Shown: positions 52,492 to 60,114, numbered from the stretch's first letter. The stretch: DNA of 64,000 nucleotides from an uncultured Geobacteraceae bacterium (GCA_903875605.1 CAIQWT010000102.1:21782-85781), one strand, 5' to 3'. The notes: a model not told the origin generated them from the sequence alone. A program made the numbers and translations.

Positions 52492-52875
52492 TTAGATTGA
52501 CTTCGGTATTCTTCCCACAATCGCCAGACTATCCGCGAAAGACTTCTCCTTCACTTCACGCCCCTCCCTGAATGCTCGATCTACCTCCACGAACACCAGG
52601 AGATTGATCAGCGTCTCTTTATCGAAATACTTCAGATCGATTCCGGCGAACTGAGTGACCAGTTTTGCCTGCTCTGCTACTGTCCGGAGATAGTCTGCTG
52701 CCTCATCAATGACTTCCTGAGTTAATCCCTCCGGCAACGGTTCTGATATTGAATCAATTTTCTTTAGAGCATCTTGAGCGATTATGTTTCCGTCGCTATT
52801 CCCGTACTCATTGCCGTTGCCGAGTTTTGCCAACTTTTCCAATGCTTCCCGCATTATCTGAATAACTACTTTCAT
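52492..52875 (-). CDS. Hypothetical early phage protein
   Basis: A 127-residue protein started at ATG 52875 (MKVVIQIMREALEKLAKLG) with GGAGGGGAAGAA upstream. It is acidic and helical (LPEGLTQEVIDEAADYLRTVAEQAKLV; LLVFVEVDRAFREGREVKEKSF). No family recognised. Its start overlaps the end of the frameshifted gene by four bases. Confidence 0.6.
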   Translation of the reverse strand: MKVVIQIMREALEKLAKLGNGNEYGNSDGNIIAQDALKKIDSISEPLPEGLTQEVIDEAADYLRTVAEQAKLVTQFAGIDLKYFDKETLINLLVFVEVDRAFREGREVKEKSFADSLAIVGRIPKSI

Positions 52876-53163
52876 TTCTTCCCCTCCAGTTTTTTGAGTG
52901 CCTTCTCTTTCTTCTCTTCTGTCAAAACTGCTTTCTTGATCACCTTCATTCCGGCATTGCTGGCATTCACACCGACCTCTATCCATTCATCATTGAGTTT
53001 TCCACCAACCAGACCGGCAATATTTGTAAGCGATTCATGAATCCTGCTGATCTGACCGGCTATTCTGCTGTTTTTTAGGAACGAACTTCTCAAGCTCCAT
53101 CAGGTTACAGATCCCCGTCGCTGCTACCAGGGTGATAAGATGTTCCTGTTTGATTGACTTCAT
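52872..53163 (-). pseudogene. Frameshifted small early gene, break at an A6 run
   Basis: Reading from ATG 53163, the frame MKSIKQEHLITLVAAT...MELEKFVPKK meets a stop soon after a run of six A (plus-strand T6 at 53071-53076). Dropping one base there joins it to the downstream frame NSRIAGQISRIHESLTNIAGLVGGKLNDEW...KALKKLEGKK, giving about 96 residues. Both ends overlap their neighbours as working genes do (ATGA-type junctions). It may be a real mutation, a slippage-controlled gene or a sequencing error. Confidence 0.65.
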
Positions 53164-53357
53164 TTCTTTGGCTCCCTATTGCTGCCGCCGAGTAGCGGTT
53201 CGATGTTGTACCAGGGGAAATATCCGCAGCCTGGACACTGCTCTGCTGCTTGTCCATCTTCGAAGCACTCTGTCCCATCATCGAGCGCATCGAAACTATC
53301 GTTGCATCCGCATCGGACCATCCTTTTTCCGTGCGGAGTTTTGCCGTACTTTGTCAT
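53160..53357 (-). CDS. Small zinc-ribbon-like phage protein
   Basis: A 65-residue gene from ATG 53357, six bases after GGAGG. Two cysteine pairs (RCGCNDS near 16-18; CPGCGYFPW near 42-45), with a Cys between, suggest a small zinc ribbon. The stop overlaps the start of the frameshifted gene. It overlaps the end of the HNH-like gene by 62 bp in another frame. Confidence 0.65.
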   Translation of the reverse strand: MTKYGKTPHGKRMVRCGCNDSFDALDDGTECFEDGQAAEQCPGCGYFPWYNIEPLLGGSNREPKK

Positions 53358-53676
53358 CACCGCCCTCCCATGGTCGAGTCATGAACTTCTGAAACCATCG
53401 TTGCTGCACTGATATGATTAACTGCTCGGGATCTCTCCCCCATACTTTCCAGATCTTCCTTTGAAGTGGTCCATGCTGCCGGATATCATGGCAGCGTCGG
53501 CACATTGGAAGAACTCTCTCATCGCCTGGAGTCGTTCCCATTCCTCCGTGACCCTCTCTCTGCTCATGGTGAGGATCATCGGCAGGCATCCCACAAACGC
53601 AGCAGTCGAGATCTGCGACCCAGGTGAGATACTTCCTGGAGCGCCACGGTTTTACTTTCCACTGAGGAGGAGCCAT
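53296..53676 (-). CDS. Ref/DUF968-like HNH nuclease
   Basis: A 126-residue protein. PWRSRKYLTWVADLDCCVCGMPADDPHHEQ, then RVLPMCRRCHDIRQHGP, gives the CxxC-HH-CxxC-H layout of P1 Ref-type (DUF968-like) RecA-dependent or HNH nucleases. Such proteins take part in phage recombination or DNA processing. A second relative is at 56072. It starts one base after the loader gene's end. Confidence 0.7.
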   Translation of the reverse strand: MAPPQWKVKPWRSRKYLTWVADLDCCVCGMPADDPHHEQREGHGGMGTTPGDERVLPMCRRCHDIRQHGPLQRKIWKVWGRDPEQLIISVQQRWFQKFMTRPWEGGDDKVRQNSARKKDGPMRMQR

Positions 53677-54498
53677 TCACTTCTTCCTCCTATACGATTC
53701 CCAGGTGAACTCAAACGCTGCACTGTAACCTTCACAGAAACGATCCAGGATTCGAGCCCCGAGGTATGACTCCACCCCTTTTATGTCAAGATTGGAGATG
53801 AGGATAGTCGGGCGCTGCTCCTCGTATCTCTCATTTATTACTTCCGTCAGCTGGATCATCTCGGCAGCCGTCCCGAACTGCACCCCGATTTCATCAATGA
53901 CCAGCAGATCCGGCAGGCTGAAGGAGTTGATCATCGCCTGTTCATCGGTGTCTTTCTTCCCCCAGGCGCTCCGGATCTTCCTGACCAGCTTCAGCGCCGT
54001 GGTATGAACTGCCGTGAATCCGTTTGAAACGATGCCCGTACATATCGCAGCGGCCAGAAGATTTTTACCGGTCCCAGGATTCCCCAGGAACATGAGTGAA
54101 TCTCCGGTATTCAAACGGTCCTGAAATGTTGCTGCATACTTCTCGCACCGAGCTTTGATCTTCACAGCGTCCTCGCACGAAGGAATGAAGTCGATGAAGG
54201 TCTTGCCCTGGTAACGACTGCCTAGATTGATTCCTCCCAGGTTCTTCTCAAGTTCGAATGCCTTCCTGCGCTCTTTGCTGATTCTGGTTTCTTCAGCCTG
54301 GAAAGCGCAGACCTCGCACGGCATCGGTTCACATACATGCCATTTGCAGCACTCGACTTCTTCACCACTGATCTGACTTGTCGGGAAAGTCTCCAGCAAA
54401 GAGGCCAGAAGTTCCGTTCTTCCCAGATCCTGCGGAACTGACTGCTGACGGCGCTTTTCCTCCAGTCGCTTTTGACCCTCCAAAATTGCATGTTCCAT
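53677..54498 (-). CDS. DnaC-like helicase loader
   Basis: A 273-residue AAA+ ATPase. The N-terminal part has a cysteine cluster (ECCKWHVCEPMPCEVC near 48-63), the likely zinc site. The ATPase part has Walker A GNPGTGKN near 138-145 and Walker B LLVIDEIG near 197-204; IRSAWGK and ILDRF follow. It should load the host DnaB helicase at the phage origin. AGGGGAAAG precedes the ATG. It starts inside the initiator gene, with a 137-bp overlap. Confidence 0.85.
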   Translation of the reverse strand: MEHAILEGQKRLEEKRRQQSVPQDLGRTELLASLLETFPTSQISGEEVECCKWHVCEPMPCEVCAFQAEETRISKERRKAFELEKNLGGINLGSRYQGKTFIDFIPSCEDAVKIKARCEKYAATFQDRLNTGDSLMFLGNPGTGKNLLAAAICTGIVSNGFTAVHTTALKLVRKIRSAWGKKDTDEQAMINSFSLPDLLVIDEIGVQFGTAAEMIQLTEVINERYEEQRPTILISNLDIKGVESYLGARILDRFCEGYSAAFEFTWESYRRKK

Positions 54499-55138
54499 TT
54501 TCTTTCCCCTTTACCTCGAAGAGTCCCTGCCAGGAGTTGAATGTCGATTGATTAAGAACTTCCACCGGATCATGACCAAGTGCCTGGAGAACGATCAACT
54601 TCTTCACAGCCATTCCCTTGGCTCCATCTGTCAGAGGTTTCTTGATCTTGATCCTCATTTCGAGATAATCATTCCAAGCCTGACAGAGAGGAAACATCCC
54701 TTTAGATTCTTTCTTAATCTTCTTAATCATTCTTTCTTCTTTCTTGTTTGTGTTCACCTGTTGTTCACTTGTTGTTCGCCTGTTGTTCACTTGTTGTTCA
54801 TTCTGCTGTTCATCTATTTGATACTTTGACCAGTTACATACTGTTATTACACGGAATTTCCCGCGATTCTGTTGTTCAATCTGCTGTTCACTTTTGAAGA
54901 TATTTAGTATCCTTTCGACCTTCGATTCCTGTACTCCGGTCTGTTCACTTATCTTCAATCGTGAGGTGATAAATTGACCAGGCTCCAGGTGGATCATCCC
55001 ACCCCATTCGGTGATGACATCAGCTGCTTTGTAATTTGCACGGAGCAGGCAATATACCCACACGGCCATGAAGTCAGGCTGCTTTGCCCAGATACTCCCC
55101 AGAGCGCACCTATGAAGTTTGATGTATCCCTCATGCAT
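54362..55138 (-). CDS. Phage replication initiator (lambda O-like position, winged-helix type)
   Basis: A 258-residue protein. Residues 1-105 (YIKLHRCALGSIWAKQPDFMAVWVYCLLRANY; GQFITSRLKISEQTGVQESKVERILNIFKSE) form a winged-helix DNA-binding domain of phage initiators. EQQ/VNN-type repeats near 108-130 come from an 11-bp DNA repeat array. The C-terminal part (AWNDYLEMRIKIKKPLTDGAKGMAVKKL) resembles the helicase-loader contact region of DnaD/O-like proteins, and the last 45 residues are Gly/Ser/Ala-rich. The DnaC-like gene follows. Confidence 0.75.
   Translation of the reverse strand: MHEGYIKLHRCALGSIWAKQPDFMAVWVYCLLRANYKAADVITEWGGMIHLEPGQFITSRLKISEQTGVQESKVERILNIFKSEQQIEQQNRGKFRVITVCNWSKYQIDEQQNEQQVNNRRTTSEQQVNTNKKEERMIKKIKKESKGMFPLCQAWNDYLEMRIKIKKPLTDGAKGMAVKKLIVLQALGHDPVEVLNQSTFNSWQGLFEVKGKENGTCNFGGSKATGGKAPSAVSSAGSGKNGTSGLFAGDFPDKSDQW
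54748..54814. repeat. Iteron array inside the initiator gene, candidate replication origin
   Basis: Six near-identical 11-bp units (consensus TGTTGTTCACT) run head to tail, one base apart at most. Units 2 and 4 are identical, and others differ in one or two bases. Two more TGYTGTTCA motifs lie near 54871-54895. Lambda-type phages carry initiator-binding iterons within gene O; this array has the same location. Confidence 0.65.
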
Positions 55139-55379
55139 CTGGTTCCCCCGTGAGTACGAGGATCCGACGCATTGCCACGTTCATAATGTCGAATAGCTCG
55201 GCAATCTCCCCGTGAGGACCATCCACATCTTTGCAGCTATATGCTTCGACGTACTCCACCACTTCGGACAGAACCGCCGTAAACTGTTCTTTGTCCGGAG
55301 TACCCTTCCACGGGCCATGCTTCGCCTTGCTGCGCGCATGTACTGTTTTTAAATGTTCAAAAACTTGCTCAATAAACAT
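55131..55379 (-). CDS. MazG-like nucleotide pyrophosphohydrolase candidate
   Basis: An 82-residue all-helical protein. KHGPWKGTPDKEQFTAVLSEVVEYVEAY, then GEIAELFDIMNVAMRRILVL, contains the ExxE...ExxD arrangement of all-alpha NTP pyrophosphatases. In phages these trim nucleotide pools or alarmones. The call is tentative because only the acidic pattern supports it. It overlaps the initiator start by eight bases. Confidence 0.5.
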   Translation of the reverse strand: MFIEQVFEHLKTVHARSKAKHGPWKGTPDKEQFTAVLSEVVEYVEAYSCKDVDGPHGEIAELFDIMNVAMRRILVLTGEPDA

Positions 55380-55389
55380 CTCTACCCCC

Positions 55390-55794
55390 TCAAGTTTCTA
55401 ATATGTCAATTCCGTAAATATGTTTCAAAAGATGCTTTTTGATGAGATACACATCGGTTTTCATACCCTTGACATCTTCTGTAATGATCTTCCCATTTTT
55501 GATGTAAGAGAAATCAGCCACGTACCGCAGAGGCTTTTTTAACTTACCGGCAATAGACACGGCAGGGGCGAGTTCAAATGCCGGCTGTAGCGCAAGATTT
55601 GACACTTTCCCGGCACGTTCCAACATCTTTAACTGACGGTATCTCTCCCCCTCTTTCTTAGAATCGAAAGAAATACCGTCAATTGTTACCCGCTGATTTC
55701 GATACTTTGACTGCTTTGCTTCAGGAGATGCTGAATATGACTCGATGGTCTTACGATGCATCAGCGCAGCATATTCCTCTTCAGTCATTCGCAT
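55390..55794 (-). CDS. DUF1064-family phage nuclease-like protein
   Basis: A 134-residue protein. SKYRNQRVTIDGISFDSKKEGERYRQL, LQPAFEL, YVADFSYIKNGKIITEDVKGMKTDVYLIKKHLL is the complete DUF1064 signature, a restriction-endonuclease-like fold (E...D...DxK). Related proteins are thought to act as Holliday-junction or other structure-specific nucleases. It overlaps the preceding gene by ten bases. Confidence 0.8.
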   Translation of the reverse strand: MRMTEEEYAALMHRKTIESYSASPEAKQSKYRNQRVTIDGISFDSKKEGERYRQLKMLERAGKVSNLALQPAFELAPAVSIAGKLKKPLRYVADFSYIKNGKIITEDVKGMKTDVYLIKKHLLKHIYGIDILET

Positions 55795-56048
55795 TCAATG
55801 GCCTCGGACATAATACCGTTCGGATAATGAGTATCTAAAAAATGGCAATACTCGCGATCACGTTGAATATCAAATTGCTTTTGTACTTGTTCAAGTTCCA
55901 GCGCAGCACGTTTTACGTTTTCAGGGATTACAGCAGCCCCATACAAATAACGACGATACTGTTCGTAATCCAAGCCCAGACACAGAGCCATTGACGGAGC
56001 ATCAAATTTAATTCTTGCCTGAATTTCTCTGAGTTCTTTTGCTTCCAT
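55785..56048 (-). CDS. Helix-turn-helix protein
   Basis: An 87-residue protein with an HTH-like region at residues 10-45 (RIKFDAPSMALCLGLDYEQYRRYLYGAAVIPENVKR), like small phage regulators and Cro-type folds. A charged C-terminal half ends in the overlap with the DUF1064 gene. Its targets are unknown. Confidence 0.6.
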   Translation of the reverse strand: MEAKELREIQARIKFDAPSMALCLGLDYEQYRRYLYGAAVIPENVKRAALELEQVQKQFDIQRDREYCHFLDTHYPNGIMSEAIECE

Positions 56049-56071
56049 ATGACCCTCAATACAAAATTGAT

Positions 56072-56356
56072 TTATTTTTTATTACTTTTGTATTGCTCTT
56101 GTAACCGACAAGTAATACTTGATAGTTCCGCGTCTGACCATTTACCCCGCTTTGATGAATGCTGATGTATATCCCTGTGGCAGGCGGAACATATCGGCAC
56201 TGCTGAATAATCCGAACCTACGAGAGAAATTCCGCCTGTTTCGGTGTGGTGACTCTGCCCTGTTACTGGATTTTTACAGACCGTACAGGGCAGAGTTCTA
56301 AGCCAAGCAAGATATTTTGCATCTCGAGAAGTCTTTATTTTAGGTTGTGGGTTCAT
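56072..56356 (-). CDS. Second Ref/DUF968-like HNH nuclease
   Basis: A 94-residue protein. AKYLAWLRTLPCTVCKNPVTGQSHHTE, then VPICSACHRDIHQHSS, has the same CxxC-HH-CxxC-H arrangement as the gene at 53296, though shorter. Both fall in replication and recombination modules. It overlaps the gene before it by four bases. Confidence 0.7.
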   Translation of the reverse strand: MNPQPKIKTSRDAKYLAWLRTLPCTVCKNPVTGQSHHTETGGISLVGSDYSAVPICSACHRDIHQHSSKRGKWSDAELSSITCRLQEQYKSNKK

Positions 56357-56637
56357 TCGGACACCGACTTAAACCGTCCATCTGCTCCCCGTGTCACGCG
56401 TTTGGGATTAAAAACTTGAGTTATCCTGACATTAAATTCATCAACCAGATTGCTTGCCGTAATGATGTCGTCAACCGGCCATGCCTCAATTCTGTAAATA
56501 TCAATCACTTCCAAAATTCGGTCGATAGCCTTGTTCATACGAATATATCGGGCTGATTTTGGTTTTTCGTCGTTCCTGACTGACTCGAAGGCGGCGAGTG
56601 ATAAGTGCAGCATCATTGTTTTTTCGCGATCATTCAT
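56353..56637 (-). CDS. Hypothetical phage protein
   Basis: A 94-residue helical protein (MNDREKTMMLHLSLAAFESV; YIRMNKAIDRILEVIDIYRIE) with a basic tail. No family recognised. It is translationally overlapped on both sides inside the recombination module. Confidence 0.6.
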   Translation of the reverse strand: MNDREKTMMLHLSLAAFESVRNDEKPKSARYIRMNKAIDRILEVIDIYRIEAWPVDDIITASNLVDEFNVRITQVFNPKRVTRGADGRFKSVSE

Positions 56638-57521
56638 ACGGAAAAATTAGGGCATGCGCTTTCGTGAGTCCCGTCTGCTTTCTGACAGAATTCGCATGGT
56701 ATAACTTCTGCAGTTTTCGCCTTGGCAGCATTGATCTTGTCAACTGCTGCCGCTGCTCTTCCGGTCCTGCCGACAGCACCGTCATCTTCCGTGATGAAAG
56801 CCTTATCCACAGACACCGCACCCTCTTTTATGGCCGTTGCGATACCTTTCAGAATAGCCAGATCGTCGAGCGTGATATCGTCGACAGATTTAGCATTGAG
56901 GAATTCAGTGATCGTTTCCGGAGCAACATTCATTTTGTGGAAATAAGCCATCATTGCCGTACGCTTTGACACCAGAGTTTTTGCATCACCGATTGCAGTT
57001 TTACGAGCCAGATCATAAAATCCGATCCAGAGAGCTTTCGGTATTCCTTGGAGGATTGCATTACGCTTTGCCAGAGCACAGGCGGCATTGACAGTCATCG
57101 TCACCATATCGGCATTGAACCGCTTGCCGTATTTGTCCGTGATCTTCCTGCGAACCTGAGTCCTGATTGCGACGTTCTTCTCCAGGTCGTGAAAGAATCC
57201 CTCACACGTCACACTTTCCTTATCTTCTGCGATCATGCTGGATCCGGATCGAGCGTTGCCGAAGTTGTAAAGAGCAATTTCAGCGAATCGAACACTTGCA
57301 CCTTCAATGAACTTCTTGGAGCCGTCGTCGTTCTTGCCGCGAGGAAGAGCAAAAATGCACTCAGTCGCTACCTCTTCCGACATGCTGACCATCCCTTCCA
57401 TTTCCTGCCGGAACGTCACCATCGAACGAGGGAAGGCTCTCGCTGTTGAGATCTGAGTATCGATCTCTGCTTTCTGCATGATTGCCAGTGAAGACATATC
57501 TACAATTTCAATGTCAGACAT
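56634..57521 (-). CDS. Putative single-strand annealing recombinase
   Basis: A 295-residue protein. EVATECIFALPRGKNDDGSKKFIEGASVRFAEI, VTCEGFFHDLEKNVAIRTQVRRKITDKYGKRFNADM and CALAKRNAILQGIPKAL belong to a phage family that stands next to RecE-like nucleases. A C-terminal Cys pair with a further Cys (PCEFCQ...CPNF) may bind zinc. The annealing function is inferred from its partner and position; the family is not RecT or Erf by plain sequence. Confidence 0.6.
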   Translation of the reverse strand: MSDIEIVDMSSLAIMQKAEIDTQISTARAFPRSMVTFRQEMEGMVSMSEEVATECIFALPRGKNDDGSKKFIEGASVRFAEIALYNFGNARSGSSMIAEDKESVTCEGFFHDLEKNVAIRTQVRRKITDKYGKRFNADMVTMTVNAACALAKRNAILQGIPKALWIGFYDLARKTAIGDAKTLVSKRTAMMAYFHKMNVAPETITEFLNAKSVDDITLDDLAILKGIATAIKEGAVSVDKAFITEDDGAVGRTGRAAAAVDKINAAKAKTAEVIPCEFCQKADGTHESACPNFSV

Positions 57522-57535
57522 CTTGAATCTCCTTT

Positions 57536-58462
57536 TTAATAGACGTTTACGAGATCATCGGGAGTTAAGTCCTCCCATGAAAAAATATGAGAAGGTGGTG
57601 GAAAGTTCGGCCAGTAATCATTCATCTGAGATTCCTTGACCAGACCGAGCAGTCGCCGCGCATCCATCCGAGCCGCTTCCAGTTTTTCAGGTTCTACATA
57701 CCCACATGCAACCTGATACGGAGGGAATGCTTCCATTGGTATGAATCCAAAACCAACAGCGGGAAGATTGTTCGCAAGAGCACCGTCGTAATAAAATCCG
57801 GCCTGGATCATGTAGCCGAGATCTTTAATCTGCCATTGGAACCCATCTATCGACCGGCACTTCTTCAGATCCCACAAGACAGATCCATCCCAGATATCGA
57901 AACGGGCCTTGCAGATACATCCCGTCTCTTCGTCGATCCAGACGACACTCACCTCTTTGCGACTTGTTTCGAGTACCGGTCCTATTTTCGGATGACTTTG
58001 AAGAGAAGCATCTACACCCTTCAAAACTTCCATGGTTACCACTTTCTGAGGACCGTACACTGGAGGTAAAAGAGCTTTACCTGGATTAGACATCTGAATC
58101 ATTTCGCGCTCTGCAATAGCCTTCGCGCTTTTACCTTCGCAAGTGGCCGGAAGGAACAGACACTCTTCCCGCAAACCCTTTTCTCCCTGTAACGAATAGG
58201 CATGAATCCCGCTTCCGACGTTGGCATCATCACCAGGGACATAGGGAGTCCGAGCGGTTGACGGCAGTTTTGCATATGCCTTGAGCAGAGTTGAACTCAC
58301 TGCCGCCCAGGAGTGATACACATGAGCCGGTACATCGTAATAAACACCAGGCTCCGGACATTCGAGTTCCATCGGATCGATTGTCTCGGTATTTGCCCCC
58401 ATCATGATCTCGGGAGAAACCGGTGCGGCAGTCCCGAATATGTCAGTGTTAAAATCAATCAT
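57536..58462 (-). CDS. RecE-like exonuclease (PDDEXK, exodeoxyribonuclease VIII type)
   Basis: A 308-residue protein. GVYYDVPAHVYHSWAAVSSTLLKAY and GSGIHAYSLQGEKGL open the domain. CKARFDIWDGSVLWDLKKCRSIDGFQWQIKDLGYMIQAGFYY contains the D-x(n)-D-x-K active site and the QAGFYY helix of RecE/Cas4-like nucleases. It resects DNA ends 5' to 3' for strand annealing. The annealing-type partner follows 14 bp later. Confidence 0.85.
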   Translation of the reverse strand: MIDFNTDIFGTAAPVSPEIMMGANTETIDPMELECPEPGVYYDVPAHVYHSWAAVSSTLLKAYAKLPSTARTPYVPGDDANVGSGIHAYSLQGEKGLREECLFLPATCEGKSAKAIAEREMIQMSNPGKALLPPVYGPQKVVTMEVLKGVDASLQSHPKIGPVLETSRKEVSVVWIDEETGCICKARFDIWDGSVLWDLKKCRSIDGFQWQIKDLGYMIQAGFYYDGALANNLPAVGFGFIPMEAFPPYQVACGYVEPEKLEAARMDARRLLGLVKESQMNDYWPNFPPPSHIFSWEDLTPDDLVNVY

Positions 58463-58697
58463 TGAAGTAATCCCTCTCTTTCATAGCTTCGTACTGCGCT
58501 TCAGCTTTCGACTCTGCATAAGCGATTGCCATCTCCTCGGCTCTTTCCTTCGCAGTAGTCCCGAAGTTCTCGCAATCCTCATCGTGCTCATCATCGTCAC
58601 GACAGCACTCATCACAGTATCCGTCGAAATCATCTTCGTAATATTCAGGCGGCAGCATTGCGTCATAAGCGGCTTGAGCTTTGTCGAACCCTTTCAC
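58455..58697 (-). CDS. Small acidic phage protein
   Basis: An 80-residue strongly acidic protein with a cysteine cluster (DGYCDECCRDDDEHDEDCENFG) that may bind metal, followed by a helical tail. Small acidic proteins of this kind often mimic DNA or inhibit nucleases, but no family is recognised. It overlaps neighbours by four and eight bases. Confidence 0.6.
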   Translation of the reverse strand: MKGFDKAQAAYDAMLPPEYYEDDFDGYCDECCRDDDEHDEDCENFGTTAKERAEEMAIAYAESKAEAQYEAMKERDYFND

Positions 58698-59821
58698 GCT
58701 TTCCCCCTTGCAATACCTGTCTGAGCCAGACTGATGATTCCCTTGCGAGCTATCACGTTGCTGATGTTCTGATCCTGGGCCATGTCGAGAATCGCCTGGA
58801 GAGTGGAGAGGTGAGTCGCAGTCAAGGCATCGATCCGAGCCTGTTCCTCTTTGGCGCGCTGCTCTTCTTCGTGGAGTCGTGCAACTTCAGCCGCTTCATC
58901 ATCGAGGCGCTTCTTTTCGTCGGCTGCTGCCTTCTCTTCTGCTGCCTTGATACGATCAGCCTCCAGGCGCTCCATCTCTTCCTTGTGACGTTCAGCTACG
59001 CGCTTCTCTTCTTCGGCAGCCATGAGCTCGTTCTGCTTCCTGACAGACTCATTAAACTCTGCTTGTTTCCGTTCGAGCTCTTCACGCTCGGCAGCAAGAC
59101 GCTTGTTCTCTTCTTCGAGTCGTGCCGTTTCTTCAGCTGCCTTTTTCTCCTGCTCGATCCGTTCTTCTTCCAGACGCTTCGCTTCGAACTCCTGATCCTT
59201 GCGGATCTGTTCGGCCAATTCCTCCGCACGGAGTTGAGCGTCGAACATTTCAGTGATGACCTTGATTGCTTCATCCTTGGCGACCTGCGCCTCCTCGACA
59301 AATTCCTCGAACTCGACACCGATAGGAGCATCCTGGACCTTGCTGATGAAAATCTTGATCTGATCAGCAGGAGCACCGACCGCACGGCGGGGGAGATCCT
59401 TGATGACGTCGATACGAGCACGGATGCCGTCGATACGTTCCTTCTCTTTGCGCTCCTTTTCGGCCTTGATCTCAGCCTTCCGCGCTTCCTCAACCTTGAT
59501 CTGATCATCGATAGGAGTCTCAAGTTTCAGGAGGATATCTGTGATCCGATCACCTTCGGCCTGAATGTCGTCACCGATCTTCTTCAGCGCCTGTTTCTTC
59601 TCCTTGACGATATGAGGGATCTTGTAACGCTTCTCCCTGATATCCAGACGCGCGGCCTTGGCAGCTTCCATGCCGATAGTTGTGGTGACTTCGTACACCT
59701 GACCGGAGTACTTTTCTGTGAGAACTGCAATACCGGCGCTTACTGATCCGATCTCCTGGAGCGCCATGTCCTTGAGACTGATTTCTGCTGGTTGCTTGAC
59801 ATCTTCCGTTTGCGTGTTCAT
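58694..59821 (-). CDS. Long coiled-coil phage protein of the recombination module
   Basis: A 375-residue protein. The N-terminus (SLKDMALQEIGSVSAGIAVLTEKYSG) and residues 40-110 (AAKAARLDIREKRYKIPHIVKEKKQALKK) are typical of a phage family found beside RecE/annealing pairs. Residues 110-320 form a continuous charged coiled coil with many EEK/AEE repeats. The end (ILDMAQDQNISNVIARKGIISL) is a short helical domain. The exact role is unknown; a structural partner of the recombinase is possible. Confidence 0.7.
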   Translation of the reverse strand: MNTQTEDVKQPAEISLKDMALQEIGSVSAGIAVLTEKYSGQVYEVTTTIGMEAAKAARLDIREKRYKIPHIVKEKKQALKKIGDDIQAEGDRITDILLKLETPIDDQIKVEEARKAEIKAEKERKEKERIDGIRARIDVIKDLPRRAVGAPADQIKIFISKVQDAPIGVEFEEFVEEAQVAKDEAIKVITEMFDAQLRAEELAEQIRKDQEFEAKRLEEERIEQEKKAAEETARLEEENKRLAAEREELERKQAEFNESVRKQNELMAAEEEKRVAERHKEEMERLEADRIKAAEEKAAADEKKRLDDEAAEVARLHEEEQRAKEEQARIDALTATHLSTLQAILDMAQDQNISNVIARKGIISLAQTGIARGKA

Positions 59822-59872
59822 AATTCTCCTCGTTCTTTGTTTGGGATTAGCCGCTTTCGCAGAGCGGCTTTT

Positions 59873-60046
59873 CTATTTATGTGCTACTTGGTGACACGGT
59901 TTACAGGCTACTGCTTGGATCGCTTGTTCTTCTTGACCTCCGAATGTGTAGATCAGAACCATGAGCCCCATCGCCCCTATCAATCCGAGCAGCATCCCTT
60001 GAAGGTCATGCTTCCGACGTCCGTAATTCTTCAGATCATCCGGCAT
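59873..60046 (-). CDS. Tiny membrane protein with a C-terminal CXXCH haem-binding motif
   Basis: A 57-residue gene from ATG 60046, with GGGGGAGGAAATA upstream; a longer in-frame start at 60082 lies in the preceding gene. Positive residues RRKH near 10-13 and a membrane helix near 17-34 place the C-terminus in the periplasm. There ACKPCHQVAHK carries CXXCH (C48, C51, H52), the signature of covalently bound c-type haem. Chance occurrence is possible because only a single motif is present. Confidence 0.6.
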   Translation of the reverse strand: MPDDLKNYGRRKHDLQGMLLGLIGAMGLMVLIYTFGGQEEQAIQAVACKPCHQVAHK

Positions 60047-60114
60047 TATTTCCTCCCCCATCCGGCCTGAACTTTCTGCCATTCGGCCTCAATTTGTTCT
60101 GGTGTTCGTTTCAT
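60046..60114 (-). CDS. 22-residue micro-gene
   Basis: ATG 60114, preceded by AGGAGG, reads MKRTPEQIEAEWQKVQAGWGRK and ends in TAA that overlaps the next ATG (TAATG). The overlap on both sides (ATGA with the gene before it) and a strong ribosome site suggest it is translated, at least as a coupling device. Confidence 0.55.
   Translation of the reverse strand: MKRTPEQIEAEWQKVQAGWGRK

Noticed and set aside
58658..59746. A 362-residue Leu/Phe-rich plus-strand frame that looks like a membrane protein
   Set aside because: It is the complement of the coiled-coil gene's GAA/GAG/AAG codons, which give Phe/Leu runs; no start signal is present.
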